Part shown: in pieces, positions 30,436 to 38,679 of the stretch
Layout of the letters: each line of letters begins with the position of its first letter
Position numbering within the stretch: position 1 is the stretch's first letter
Source of the DNA: JBHEMK01 sp046262635
GTDB taxonomy: Bacteria > Actinomycetota > Thermoleophilia > Gaiellales > Gaiellaceae
Direction: 5' to 3'
DNA: 41,349 nt
Assembly (NCBI GenBank): GCA_046262635.1
Contig: JBHEMK010000066.1
Span: forward strand, 1 to 41,349
Translations under genes and position numbers: made by a program
The notes under the pieces: model-generated
The model's input: only the letters and a program-made list of their open reading frames with translations
Databases searched by the model: none
What the model was told of the DNA's origin: nothing

Positions 30436-31712
30436 GCCCGGAGCCGGCGGTCTCGGCCGAGAGAATCGCGAAGCGCTACCGGATCGGGGAGCGCGAGCCG
30501 TACCGTGCGCTACGCGACACCCTCGCCACCCTGCCGCGCCGCGTTGCCCGCGGCCTGCACGCTGGCGAGCCGCGCGCGAACGAGTACCTGTGGGCGCTCG
30601 AGGAGGTCTCGTTCGAGATCGGCTCCGGCGAGGCGGTCGGCATCATCGGCCGCAACGGCGCGGGCAAGTCGACCCTGCTGAAGATCCTCTCGCGGATCAC
30701 CCGGCCGACCCGGGGCCGCGCGGCGATCCGCGGCCGCGTAAGCAGCCTGCTGGAGGTTGGCACGGGGTTCCATCCGGAGCTGACCGGCCGCGAGAACGTG
30801 TACCTGAACGCGGCGATCCTCGGCATGCGCAGGTCAGAGGTGGCGCGCAGGTTCGACGAGATCGTCGCGTTCGCAGAGGTCGAACGGTTCCTCGACACGC
30901 CGGTGAAGCGCTACTCGAGCGGCATGGAGGTCCGGCTCGCATTCGCAGTCGCGGCCCACCTGGAGCCGGAGGTGTTGATCGTCGACGAGGTACTCGCAGT
31001 GGGAGACGCCAGCTTCCAGCGGAAGTGTCTGGACAAGATGGAGGACGTCGGGCACGAGGGGCGGACCGTCCTCTTCGTCTCGCACAACATGCCCGCCGTC
31101 ACGCGGCTCTGCCGGCGCACGATCCTGCTCGACCGGGGCCGCGTGCTCGCCGACGGGCGCTCGCACGAGGTCGTAACCTCGTACCTGCGCTCGGGTCTAG
31201 GCACGACCGCCGGACGCGAGTGGGATGCCGCGGACGCCCCGGGCGACGCCGTCGCCCGGCTGCGGGCCGCGCGCGTCGTCGGCGACGACGGCGGCGTCGC
31301 CGAAGCGGTCGACATCCGGCGAGCCGTGGCAATCGAGATCGAGTTCGACGTGCTCGAGCATGGAAGCGTGCTCGTCCCGAACTTCCACTTCTTCAACGAG
31401 GAGGGCACCTGCGTCTTCGTCGTCCACGACAGCGATCCGGACTGGCGGCGAAGGCCCAGACCGCGTGGTCGCTACAGTACCCGGGCCTGGATCCCGGGGA
31501 ATCTCCTCGCGGAAGGCTCGCTGATCGTCGGCGTCGCGGTGAGCACGCTCGACCCGGTGGTGATCCATTTCTACGAGCGCGACGCGCTCGCGTTCCAGAT
31601 CGTCGACGCGCTCGACGGCGACTCGGCCCGCGGCGACTACGCCGGCACGATCCCCGGTGTGATCCGGCCCCTGCTGGAATGGGAGACGTCGTACCTGGCG
31701 CCGCAGCCATAG
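30432..31712 (+). CDS. wzt: Polysaccharide ABC transporter ATPase with C-terminal extension (Wzt-like)
   Basis: This 426-residue protein has an ABC ATPase (about 1-245) and a C-terminal domain (about 255-426). The ATPase has Walker A GRNGAGKS (73-80), the Wzt-typical SSLLEVGTGFHPELTGREN, signature YSSGMEVRLAFAVA and Walker B VLIVDEVLAVGD. The C-terminal part, with VPNFHFFNEEGTCVF, resembles the beta-sandwich of Wzt proteins that recognise the modified end of their glycan. That feature points to a chain-terminating modification as the export signal. A methyltransferase gene overlaps its end by 34 bases and is a candidate for that modification. Confidence 0.92.
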   Translation: MSPEPAVSAERIAKRYRIGEREPYRALRDTLATLPRRVARGLHAGEPRANEYLWALEEVSFEIGSGEAVGIIGRNGAGKSTLLKILSRITRPTRGRAAIRGRVSSLLEVGTGFHPELTGRENVYLNAAILGMRRSEVARRFDEIVAFAEVERFLDTPVKRYSSGMEVRLAFAVAAHLEPEVLIVDEVLAVGDASFQRKCLDKMEDVGHEGRTVLFVSHNMPAVTRLCRRTILLDRGRVLADGRSHEVVTSYLRSGLGTTAGREWDAADAPGDAVARLRAARVVGDDGGVAEAVDIRRAVAIEIEFDVLEHGSVLVPNFHFFNEEGTCVFVVHDSDPDWRRRPRPRGRYSTRAWIPGNLLAEGSLIVGVAVSTLDPVVIHFYERDALAFQIVDALDGDSARGDYAGTIPGVIRPLLEWETSYLAPQP

Positions 31713-32587
31713 GCCATCCGGCCGCGTGCAGCAACTGCGGCGGGGAGACGGCCCCCGCGTTCGAGACCACGGATCGCAACCGAAAGACCACCGGCGCGAC
31801 GTTCCGGTACCGCCGCTGCACCCGGTGCGGACTCGTGTACCTCGAGAATGTCCCCGACCGGCTCGCCGACTACTACGCAGCCGAGTACTACGGCGACCCG
31901 ACGGCCGAGGAGTTCGCCGCCGCCGCCCGGGCGCACGAGGGCTACAAGGTCGAACTGCTTCAGCGGTTCGCCCAGGCCGGGCGCCTCCTCGACATCGGGC
32001 CGGCGCGCGGCGGCTTCGCCTATCTTGCACGCGAGAGCGGCTTCGACGTCACCGTCGCAGAGCCGGACCCGGGCTGCTGTGCGTTCATCGCGAAGAGGCT
32101 AGGCATTCGCACCGTCAACTCCGGTGACGTCGTGGGCGTCCTCGCCCGCGAGGAAGCCTTCGACGTGATCACGCTCTGGCACGTGATCGAGCACCTCACC
32201 GACCCGTTTGCGGCGCTCGCCGCCGCCGCCGGCGCACTCCGCCCCGGCGGTGTTCTCATCGTCGCCGCGCCCAATCCGCAGGCCCTCCAGCTCCGCGTGT
32301 TCGGCAGCCGCTGGACGCACGTCGACGCGCCGCGGCACCTCGCCCTGATCCCGCTGCGCGTGCTGGAGCAGCGTTCGGGACTGCGGACGCTGCTCCGGAC
32401 GACGTCCGATCCCGGAGGCATCGCGTGGAACGCGTTCGGCTGGCGCGAGTCGCTGGGGAACCTCACCACCGTTCACGTCGCCGGCGCCGCACTGCGCCGG
32501 GCCGGTTCCGCGCTCGCCGTCTTGGCTGCGCCGATCGAGCGCCACGGCCTGTGCGGCGCGGCCTACACCGTCGTCTTCGGTGCATGA
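31679..32587 (+). CDS. Zinc-ribbon SAM-dependent methyltransferase
   Basis: This 302-residue protein has an N-terminal zinc ribbon (Cys17, Cys20, Cys47, Cys50), then YRRCTRCGLVYLENVPDR, and a class I methyltransferase core with LLDIGPARGGFAYLA, VTVAEPDPG, ITLWHVIEHLTDP and LRPGGVLIVAAPNPQ. This layout is common in methyltransferases of surface-glycan loci. The ATG at 31679 lies inside the Wzt gene, 34 bases before its stop. It may methylate the glycan end or a sugar unit. The next gene overlaps as ATGA. Confidence 0.85.
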   Translation: MGDVVPGAAAIGHPAACSNCGGETAPAFETTDRNRKTTGATFRYRRCTRCGLVYLENVPDRLADYYAAEYYGDPTAEEFAAAARAHEGYKVELLQRFAQAGRLLDIGPARGGFAYLARESGFDVTVAEPDPGCCAFIAKRLGIRTVNSGDVVGVLAREEAFDVITLWHVIEHLTDPFAALAAAAGALRPGGVLIVAAPNPQALQLRVFGSRWTHVDAPRHLALIPLRVLEQRSGLRTLLRTTSDPGGIAWNAFGWRESLGNLTTVHVAGAALRRAGSALAVLAAPIERHGLCGAAYTVVFGA

Positions 32588-33519
32588 GCCTGGCGCTCGT
32601 CCACCTCGTGCGCAAGGAGAACGGCATCGCCGCGTTGCGCGCGTTCGCGGAGTCGTATCGCGCCGTGCCGGCCGGCGCAGACCACGACCTCGTGCTGGTG
32701 CTGAAGGGGTTCGACAGCACGCGCGACGCCCGCGAGCACGCCGCGCGGGCCGGAGCCGTGGCGGATGCCGAGCTGCTCGTGGCCGATGAGGGGTTCGACC
32801 TCGGGGCGTACTTCGCGGCTGCGGACCGCCTCGATCACGACCGGTTGTGCTTCGTCAACTCCTTTACGACCGCACGGGCAACCGGTTGGCTCGGTCTGCT
32901 CGACGCGGCGGCATCAGCACCAGGAGCCGGCCTCGTGGGCGCGACCGGGTCCTGGGCGAGTCACTGGTCGTGGGCCCGCTACGAGCTTTTCCTTCCGAGC
33001 ACCTACACGCGGATCTTCGAGTCCCGAACCGTGGCCGCCGAGCAGATGCTGCGTGCCGCGCGAGCGCAGGGTGCAGCGCTCGCCCGACGCACCTCGTGGC
33101 CCCCGTGGCGTCTGCTCGGGGCACTCCGACGCTCCCCGTTTTTCGCCCGGGGCTTCGACCAGTTTCCCGCCTACCACCTCCGGACGAACGGGTTCCTGAT
33201 CGCCAGTGAGCTGATGCGATCGCTCGACCGCGAGCGCATCGAAACGAAATTCGACGCATACCGCCTCGAAAGCGGCGTGAGCAGCATCATGCGCCAGGTC
33301 GAGGCGCTCGGGCTCGCCGCCCTCGTCGCCGGCGCCGACCGGCGCGTGTACAACCGGGACGAGTGGGCTGCGAGCCGGACGTTCTGGCAGGGCAACCAGG
33401 AGAACCGCCTGCTCGACGACAACCAGACGCGCGTCTACGACCGCGGCGACCTCCCGCTGCGTGACTTCCTCGCGCGGTTCGCGTGGGGCGGGGCCGCAGC
33501 GCCAGAGGCGCCGCCGTGA
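32584..33519 (+). CDS. Glycosyltransferase-like protein of uncertain family
   Basis: I do not recognise this 311-residue protein with certainty. It starts MSLALVHLVRKENGIAALRA and has a GT-A-like N-terminal half. The strand DLVLVLKGFDS precedes DEGFDLGAYFAAADRL and LCFVNSFTTARATGWLGLL, which recall the NSD-and-WL region of rhamnan-synthesis F-like and related glycosyltransferases. A clear DxD is not seen. The basic middle (RRTSWPPWRLLGALRR) is followed by YHLRTNGFLIASELM. It is coupled on both sides by 4-base overlaps, so it belongs to the glycan operon. Confidence 0.6.
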   Translation: MSLALVHLVRKENGIAALRAFAESYRAVPAGADHDLVLVLKGFDSTRDAREHAARAGAVADAELLVADEGFDLGAYFAAADRLDHDRLCFVNSFTTARATGWLGLLDAAASAPGAGLVGATGSWASHWSWARYELFLPSTYTRIFESRTVAAEQMLRAARAQGAALARRTSWPPWRLLGALRRSPFFARGFDQFPAYHLRTNGFLIASELMRSLDRERIETKFDAYRLESGVSSIMRQVEALGLAALVAGADRRVYNRDEWAASRTFWQGNQENRLLDDNQTRVYDRGDLPLRDFLARFAWGGAAAPEAPP

Positions 33520-34685
33520 GGTACTCGATCCTCCTGCCGACCCGCAACAGGCTCGGCCTCCTGCGGGAAGCGATGGTGACCGTCCTGCGCCAGGACTACT
33601 CCGACTGGGAGATCGTCGTCTCCGACAACTGCTCGGACGACGACGTCGGCGGCTACGTCCGCTCGCTCGACGACCCGCGTGTGAACTACGTCCGGACCGA
33701 CCGCGTGCTGCCGGTGACCGAGAACTGGAACAACGCACTCGCACACAGCTCGGGCGACTACTTCCTCATGCTCGGAGACGACGACGGCCTGCTCGACGGC
33801 TATTTCACCGAGCTGGACCGGTCGCGCGCGCGCTTCGGCGATCCCGATCTCGTCTACTCACGGACGCTGCAGTTCGCCCACCCCGGCGTGCTTCCCGACT
33901 ACCCGAACGGCTACCTCGCCCTGGTCGGACTGGCCCGCTTCTTCCGCGAGCGGCCCGGCCCCTACGTCCTCGGCCGGGCCGAGGCCGTACGGCTCGCCGA
34001 ACGGTCGATGCGGTTCGAGCTGGCCTTCGACTTCAACATGCAGTTCGCGACGATCCGGCGCGGTCTGGCCATGGAGCTCGGCGGACCCGACACGTTCTTC
34101 CGCTCGACGTTTCCCGACTACTACGCGATGAACCTGCTGTTTCTCCGCGCCCGTCGCATCGTCGTCCACCCGCGGCCGCTGACGATCGTCGGAGTCAGTC
34201 CGAGGTCGTACGGCTTCTACCGGGCCAACGACCGGGTCGCGGAGGGAATGAGGATGCTCAGCGGCTTCGACGAAGATGCGCTCCAGGGCGGAATCGTTCT
34301 GCCCGGTGATGACATCAGGGCGGGTTGGCTCGATGCCGCGAAGGAGCTGGAGTCCTTCACCGATGGCGCCCTCCACGTCGATCGGCGGCGCCTCGACGAA
34401 CTGCGCGCGATCGCTGCGCTCCTGGGCTATCGACACGGGGCCGTGCCGTTCTCCGGTGCGATGCCGTTCCTGCGCTCGCTCCCGCTCAAGTCGCAGATCC
34501 TGCTCGCGGCACGGGTCGCGGCGTTCCTCGTGCTCTCGCGCCCGCTCTCGGCCGGCCGCCGAGCGCAGCTGATGGCGAGAATCTTCAAGCTGTCGCCCTT
34601 CTACAAGCCCGAGATGACCGACGCTCCGTACACGAGCGTCGCCGACATCTTCGCTACCGGCGTGCCGGTGCGCTGGAGAACGTAG
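33516..34685 (+). CDS. GT2-family glycosyltransferase
   Basis: This 389-residue GT-A glycosyltransferase has YSILLPTRNRLGLLREAM, WEIVVSDNCSDDD, NWNNALAHSSGDYFLM and the metal-binding LGDDDGL. The C-terminal half is long and carries a hydrophobic patch (ILLAARVAAFLVLS) that may bind the membrane. It is the last gene of the plus-strand glycan operon, its GTG overlapping the previous stop, and it ends 17 bases before a GC-rich hairpin. Confidence 0.88.
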   Translation: MRYSILLPTRNRLGLLREAMVTVLRQDYSDWEIVVSDNCSDDDVGGYVRSLDDPRVNYVRTDRVLPVTENWNNALAHSSGDYFLMLGDDDGLLDGYFTELDRSRARFGDPDLVYSRTLQFAHPGVLPDYPNGYLALVGLARFFRERPGPYVLGRAEAVRLAERSMRFELAFDFNMQFATIRRGLAMELGGPDTFFRSTFPDYYAMNLLFLRARRIVVHPRPLTIVGVSPRSYGFYRANDRVAEGMRMLSGFDEDALQGGIVLPGDDIRAGWLDAAKELESFTDGALHVDRRRLDELRAIAALLGYRHGAVPFSGAMPFLRSLPLKSQILLAARVAAFLVLSRPLSAGRRAQLMARIFKLSPFYKPEMTDAPYTSVADIFATGVPVRWRT

Positions 34686-34702
34686 ACCTCTGACCACCCT
34701 GC

Positions 34703-34725
34703 CCGGGCCGCCGGGCGCGGCCCGG
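34703..34725. terminator. GC-rich hairpin between convergent operons
   Basis: CCGGGCCG (34703-34710) pairs perfectly with CGGCCCGG (34718-34725) around a 7-base loop. It lies between the end of the glycan operon and the end of the mogA gene, so it could end transcription from both sides. There is no T tract on either strand, as often in GC-rich actinobacteria. Confidence 0.5.
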
Positions 34726-34736
34726 ACCGAGGCCGG

Positions 34737-35219
34737 CTACGTCTGCTCGTGGTGCACGTCTCGCTCCCCTGCAAGCAGCTCGAGCGCGTGGTGGAGCGCG
34801 GGGCGCAGGACCGCGAAGCCGTCGCGGCAGCCGCCGGGGGACCCTGGGAGGTTGACGATCAGGGTGCTGCCGCGCACTCCCGCGAGACCCCGCGAGAGCA
34901 GCGCGTGCGGCGTCTTCGCCAGCGCGTCGGCCCGGATCGCCTCGGCGATCCCCGGCGCGTCGCGGTCGAGCGCTCCGGCGGTCGCCTCGGGGGTGACGTC
35001 GCGCGGTGCGACGCCGGTCCCGCCGGACGTGAGGACGACGCGCGCGCTCTGCGCGAGCTCGATGAGCGCTGCCCAGATCGCCTCGCGCTCGTCCGGAACG
35101 ACTCGCCGCTCGACCTCGAAACCCTCGCCGGAGAGAAGCTCGGCGAGCAGGTCGCCGCTTCCGTCCTCCCGGGTGCCCGCCGCAACGCCGTCCGAGACCG
35201 TCAGGACGGCGGCTCTCAA
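34737..35219 (-). CDS. mogA: Molybdopterin adenylyltransferase (MogA/MoaB family)
   Basis: This 160-residue protein has AAVLTVSDGVAAGTREDGSG, VVPDEREAIW, LTSGGTGVAPRDVTPEATAG, PGIAEAIRADAL, LLSRGLAGVRG and LIVNLPGSPGG, the MogA/MoaB pattern. These enzymes adenylate molybdopterin before metal insertion. The start is a TTG at 35219, with AAGGAGG 4 bases upstream and a TTGA overlap with the moaC stop. The rare start is therefore well supported. Confidence 0.92.
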   Translation of the reverse strand: MRAAVLTVSDGVAAGTREDGSGDLLAELLSGEGFEVERRVVPDEREAIWAALIELAQSARVVLTSGGTGVAPRDVTPEATAGALDRDAPGIAEAIRADALAKTPHALLSRGLAGVRGSTLIVNLPGSPGGCRDGFAVLRPALHHALELLAGERDVHHEQT

Positions 35220-35662
35220 ACGGCCTCCTTCGTCTTCTCGAGCAGTCGGACCTCGGTGACGACCATGCCCTTGTCGACCGCCTTCGCCATATCGTAGACC
35301 GTGAGGGCAGCGAGGGCTGCTGCCGTGAGCGCCTCCATCTCCACCCCGGTTTGCGCCGTCGTCTCCGCGACCGCCACGATTTCCACCGAGGACTCTGCGA
35401 CGGTCAGCTCGACCTCGACGTGCGAAAGAGGGAGCGGATGGCAGAGCGGGATCAGATCGCTCGTGCGCTTCGCGGCCATGATCCCGGCGAGCTGCGCCGC
35501 CGCGAGCGCGTCGCCCTTCGGCAGCTCGCGCAGGCGGCGCGCCGTCTCGGGTGACATGCGCAGCTCCGCGCGCGCCACGGCACGCCGACGCGAAAGCGGC
35601 TTGGCACCGACGTCCACCATCCGCACGGAGCCCGACTCGTCGAGGTGCGAAAGCTCGCTCAC
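35216..35662 (-). CDS. moaC: Cyclic pyranopterin monophosphate synthase MoaC
   Basis: This 148-residue protein is MoaC. It contains LSHLDESGSVRMVDV, DALAAAQLAGIMAAKRTSDL, the signature LIPLCHPL, TGVEMEALTAAA and YDMAKAVDKGMVV with the catalytic Lys. It works after MoaA in molybdenum cofactor synthesis. The GTG at 35662 overlaps the stop of a small CxxC gene (GTGA), and mogA follows as TTGA. MoaA is not in the window. Confidence 0.95.
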   Translation of the reverse strand: MSELSHLDESGSVRMVDVGAKPLSRRRAVARAELRMSPETARRLRELPKGDALAAAQLAGIMAAKRTSDLIPLCHPLPLSHVEVELTVAESSVEIVAVAETTAQTGVEMEALTAAALAALTVYDMAKAVDKGMVVTEVRLLEKTKEAV

Positions 35663-35811
35663 CGTCGGCCCCCCCAGGCGAGCCGGGTGAGCGCGCGCCG
35701 ATGCAGGCAGGCCGCACAGAGCCGGTGCTCGCGGCCGAGCGCCTCGAGCGCGGCAGGCCCCAGCATGGCCGGATTGACCGAGTCGAACCGCTTTGGAGCG
35801 AGCACCGTCAT
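35659..35811 (-). CDS. Small CxxC protein coupled to moaC
   Basis: This 50-residue frame begins MTVLAPKRFDSVNPAMLG, has one CxxC (EHRLCAACLHRR) and ends RLAWGGRR. I do not recognise the family. Three facts make it likely to be real. Its stop overlaps the moaC start as GTGA; TACGAT stands 6 bases before its ATG, the same leaderless arrangement seen elsewhere here; and it lies exactly between otsA and moaC. A half zinc-knuckle or redox pair is possible, perhaps as a dimer. Confidence 0.55.
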   Translation of the reverse strand: MTVLAPKRFDSVNPAMLGPAALEALGREHRLCAACLHRRALTRLAWGGRR

Positions 35812-35817
35812 CCTGCG

Positions 35818-35823
35818 ATCGTA
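35818..35823 (-). promoter_or_regulatory. Putative -10 hexamer TACGAT before the small CxxC gene
   Basis: TACGAT ends 6 bases before the ATG of the 50-residue gene and lies just after the otsA stop. It would give moaC and mogA a promoter separate from the trehalose genes. Confidence 0.4.
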
Positions 35824-35831
35824 CCGCCGGC

Positions 35832-37307
35832 TCAGCTGCGGGCCCGAACAGAGACCCGGTCGAGGTCGGCGAGCTGCGCGCCGATCCACGCTTCGAGATC
35901 GTGCTCGCGGACGTGCTGCCTGATCGCCGAAGCTCGCCGGTGCCGCTCGCCGGCCGCCATCGTCAGCGCCTCGTGGATCGCCTGCGCCTGGCCGTACACA
36001 TCGAAGGGGTTCACGGTCAGCGCCCATGCGCCGAGCTCCTCGTGCGAGCCCGCGGTCTCGGAGAGGACGAGAACACCGTCGCGGGCGTTGATCAGCGGCG
36101 CCTCCTTCGAGACGAGGTTCAGCCCGTCGAAGACCGCGTTGACGAGCAGGACGTCGTATTGCTTGTAGGCCGCGACCGCCTGCGCGAAGTTGTCCGCGAT
36201 CTGGAGATCGAGCGGCATCCAGCCCTCGCGCTGGAAGAGATCGTTCACCACACGCGCCTCGCGCTGGATCGCGGCGAGATACTCGGAGTACTCCGGGATG
36301 TCCTGACGCGACGGGTCGAGCAGGGCGAGCATCGAGACGCGCCCGTGCATCTCGGGGTGCTGGCGCAGGTAGATCCCGAAGGCGCGAAGCCCGCGCACGA
36401 CGTTCTTGGACGGATCGGTGCGGTCGACGCGGAGGATAAGGAGCTCGAGCCGCGCGCCTTCGATCACCCGCTCCTGCTCCAGCACTCCGGGACTCTCCTT
36501 CAGCTCCTCGAACTCCTCCGGGTCGACGCCGATCGGGTGGTTCGTGACAAGCGTGCGCCGGCCTGCGTGGGTCACGCTGCCCTCGTCCACGGCCGCACCG
36601 AGGATGTCGCCACAGGTGCTCAGGAAGTTACGGCGCCAGCGCCGTGTGTGGAAGCCGACGATGTCGTTCGCCAGCAGGCCCTCGTGAATCGCACGTCGCA
36701 GGTGCTCGGGCAGCACCGACCAGTAGTCGGACTGTGCCCAGGGAATGTGGACAAAGTGCGCCATCAGGGCGTCCGGGTAGCGCTCTCGCACGAGCGCGGG
36801 GGCGAGGTACAAGTGGTAGTCGTGGAAGAAGACGGTCGCGTCGGGCTGGCGCTCGAGCTCAGCGCCGACAGCGTCCGCGAAGGCGTGGTTCACCGGCACG
36901 TAGCCGTCGAACCATGCGGTGTGCAGCCCGAGGTCGACGTCCGGCGAGGTCGTCAGACCCCACATGTAGTGCTGGATGAACCACAGCGTCGGGTTCGAGA
37001 TCACGTTGTAGTAGCGGTCGTAGGCGACCGGGTCGTGAACGACGAGCCGCAGCCGGTATGAGGAGCCATCGCGCGCGACCTCCTCGAGCGGCTCGCCGGA
37101 CGACTCCGCGACGACAGCCCTGTCCTCCTCGCTCATCGCGCTCGCGATCCAGGTGACGTCGTGGTGGGAGACGAGGCTCCGCAGCGCCGTGACGAGACCG
37201 CCGCCGCCGCGGCGGGCGATGCGCTCGCCGTTCGGAGCGCGGGCGTAGGCGACGGGTCCGCGATTCGAAACGACGATCAATTTCCGGCGCCCTTCCACCC
37301 CTGCCAC
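35832..37307 (-). CDS. otsA: Alpha,alpha-trehalose-6-phosphate synthase (GT20)
   Basis: This 491-residue GT20 enzyme makes trehalose-6-phosphate from a nucleotide-glucose and glucose-6-phosphate. Catalytic positions known from E. coli OtsA are kept. Examples are the glycine loop GGGGLVTALRSL, YYNVISNPTLW, FFHDYHLYLAP, HFVHIPW, the Arg and Lys five apart in RVDRTDPSKN, and FDGLNLVSKEAPL. Around the Arg-Lys pair the usual DYxKG is DPSKN, and the HIPFP motif is HIPWA, so this is a divergent subgroup and donor choice may differ. The GTG at 37307 has AAGGA 6 bases upstream. No OtsB phosphatase is in the window. TreT lies just upstream. Confidence 0.88.
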   Translation of the reverse strand: MAGVEGRRKLIVVSNRGPVAYARAPNGERIARRGGGGLVTALRSLVSHHDVTWIASAMSEEDRAVVAESSGEPLEEVARDGSSYRLRLVVHDPVAYDRYYNVISNPTLWFIQHYMWGLTTSPDVDLGLHTAWFDGYVPVNHAFADAVGAELERQPDATVFFHDYHLYLAPALVRERYPDALMAHFVHIPWAQSDYWSVLPEHLRRAIHEGLLANDIVGFHTRRWRRNFLSTCGDILGAAVDEGSVTHAGRRTLVTNHPIGVDPEEFEELKESPGVLEQERVIEGARLELLILRVDRTDPSKNVVRGLRAFGIYLRQHPEMHGRVSMLALLDPSRQDIPEYSEYLAAIQREARVVNDLFQREGWMPLDLQIADNFAQAVAAYKQYDVLLVNAVFDGLNLVSKEAPLINARDGVLVLSETAGSHEELGAWALTVNPFDVYGQAQAIHEALTMAAGERHRRASAIRQHVREHDLEAWIGAQLADLDRVSVRARS

Positions 37308-37352
37308 CCTAGTTCCTTGCGGCCGCCGGCCGAAACGCGGCGCGGATCCGGG

Positions 37353-38633
37353 CTATGCGGAGGCGACCGTCTCGACCTCGACGCCGGCTGTGTCATTCCC
37401 GAGCAGCCGGTTGAAGAGGACGAGCCAGTCCCGCAGCAGCCTCGGAGTGAGGAAATGCCGGCGGACGTACTCCTTCCCGGCTCGGGCGCGGGCCCGCGCC
37501 ATGCCCGGATCGGCGAGGATCTCGAGGCAGGCGTGGGCACACTCCTCGGATGAGTCGACGAGCCAACCGGTTTCGCCACGCTGGATCTGCGTGACGATCC
37601 CCCCGACGTTGCCTGCGACCATCGGGCGGGCCTTCCAGAGCGCCTCCGCGACGGTGAGCCCGAAGCCCTCCCGGATCGACTTCTGGATCACCGCGGCAGC
37701 GTGCACCTGGAATGCATTGACTTCGACCGAGCCGACGTTGTTGAGGTTCGAGAGGATGTAGATGTCCGGGTCGCCTGCGGCGTAGGCAACCGTCTGGTTG
37801 TAAAAGTCCCACCCCTCCGGGTCGTCGTGCGCCATCGAGCCGACGAGAGCGAGCTGCACGCCCTGCTGCTGCTCCTTGACGACGCGGTACGCGTCGATCA
37901 CACCCAGCGGGTCCTTCCAGGGGTCGAAGCGCGAAACCTGCGTCAGAAGCGGGCGGTCGACCTCGATCCCGAACTGGTCGACGATGTACGCGGCATCCTC
38001 CATCGAGAGCGCCATGTTCTTTGGCGCCAACGGGTCGATCGCGGGCGGCCAGATGTAGCAGTCCGGCAGGCCCTCGACCTTCGGCACGTACTGGTGCATG
38101 TGGAAGATCGCGGCGTCGTACCGCTTGATCGAGGGCAGCAGGAAGTTGAAGACGTCCCAGTTGGGCGTCGAGAAGTCGATGTGCCCGCGCCAGATCCACT
38201 TCGCCGAGCCTCCACCCAGGTAGTCGATCACCCCGACCGGTTGCGGGTCGTGGACGATCACGAAGTCGTAGTCCTCAGGGTCGATCTCCCGCGCATTCAG
38301 CTCCTGGTAGCGCGTGAAGATCGCCTGCTGCTCGCCTGCCAGCCCCTGCGGGTTGCCCTGGAGCCCGTTGTGGATCGTCTTCGTCACGTTGAAGAACTCG
38401 TCTGCGCCTTTGATGATCCTCCACTCGGTTTCGAGACCCGCGCTCTGCATCAGCGGAACGAGCGTGTAGTTGATCTCGGCGACGCCGCCGCCGAACGCTG
38501 TCGCCGACACGTGGGCGATCCGCTTGCCCTGCAGCGGGTCGGCGAGACGCCGGATCTCGTCCATCAGACCGCGCGTGGCGATCGTGGCGTAGTCCGCGAG
38601 CGACTTGTGACCGACGTTGACGAGCTGGAGCAT
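37353..38633 (-). CDS. treT: Trehalose glycosyltransferring synthase-like protein (TreT, GT4)
   Basis: This 426-residue GT4 protein matches TreT, which makes trehalose directly from a nucleotide-glucose and glucose. It has IAHVSATAFGGGVAEINYTL, the stretch from WRIIKGADEFFNVTK to HNGLQG, VIVHDPQPVGVIDYL, RGHIDFSTPNWDV, and the donor-domain REGFGLTVAEALWKARP with the EX7E motif. The ATG at 38633 matches the family N-terminus. It lies 45 bases before otsA on the same strand, so two routes to trehalose are adjacent. Confidence 0.88.
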   Translation of the reverse strand: MLQLVNVGHKSLADYATIATRGLMDEIRRLADPLQGKRIAHVSATAFGGGVAEINYTLVPLMQSAGLETEWRIIKGADEFFNVTKTIHNGLQGNPQGLAGEQQAIFTRYQELNAREIDPEDYDFVIVHDPQPVGVIDYLGGGSAKWIWRGHIDFSTPNWDVFNFLLPSIKRYDAAIFHMHQYVPKVEGLPDCYIWPPAIDPLAPKNMALSMEDAAYIVDQFGIEVDRPLLTQVSRFDPWKDPLGVIDAYRVVKEQQQGVQLALVGSMAHDDPEGWDFYNQTVAYAAGDPDIYILSNLNNVGSVEVNAFQVHAAAVIQKSIREGFGLTVAEALWKARPMVAGNVGGIVTQIQRGETGWLVDSSEECAHACLEILADPGMARARARAGKEYVRRHFLTPRLLRDWLVLFNRLLGNDTAGVEVETVASA

Positions 38634-38679
38634 GGTCTGGGCGCCGTGGCGGCCCGCACGATACCGGCGGGCGCGGTCG

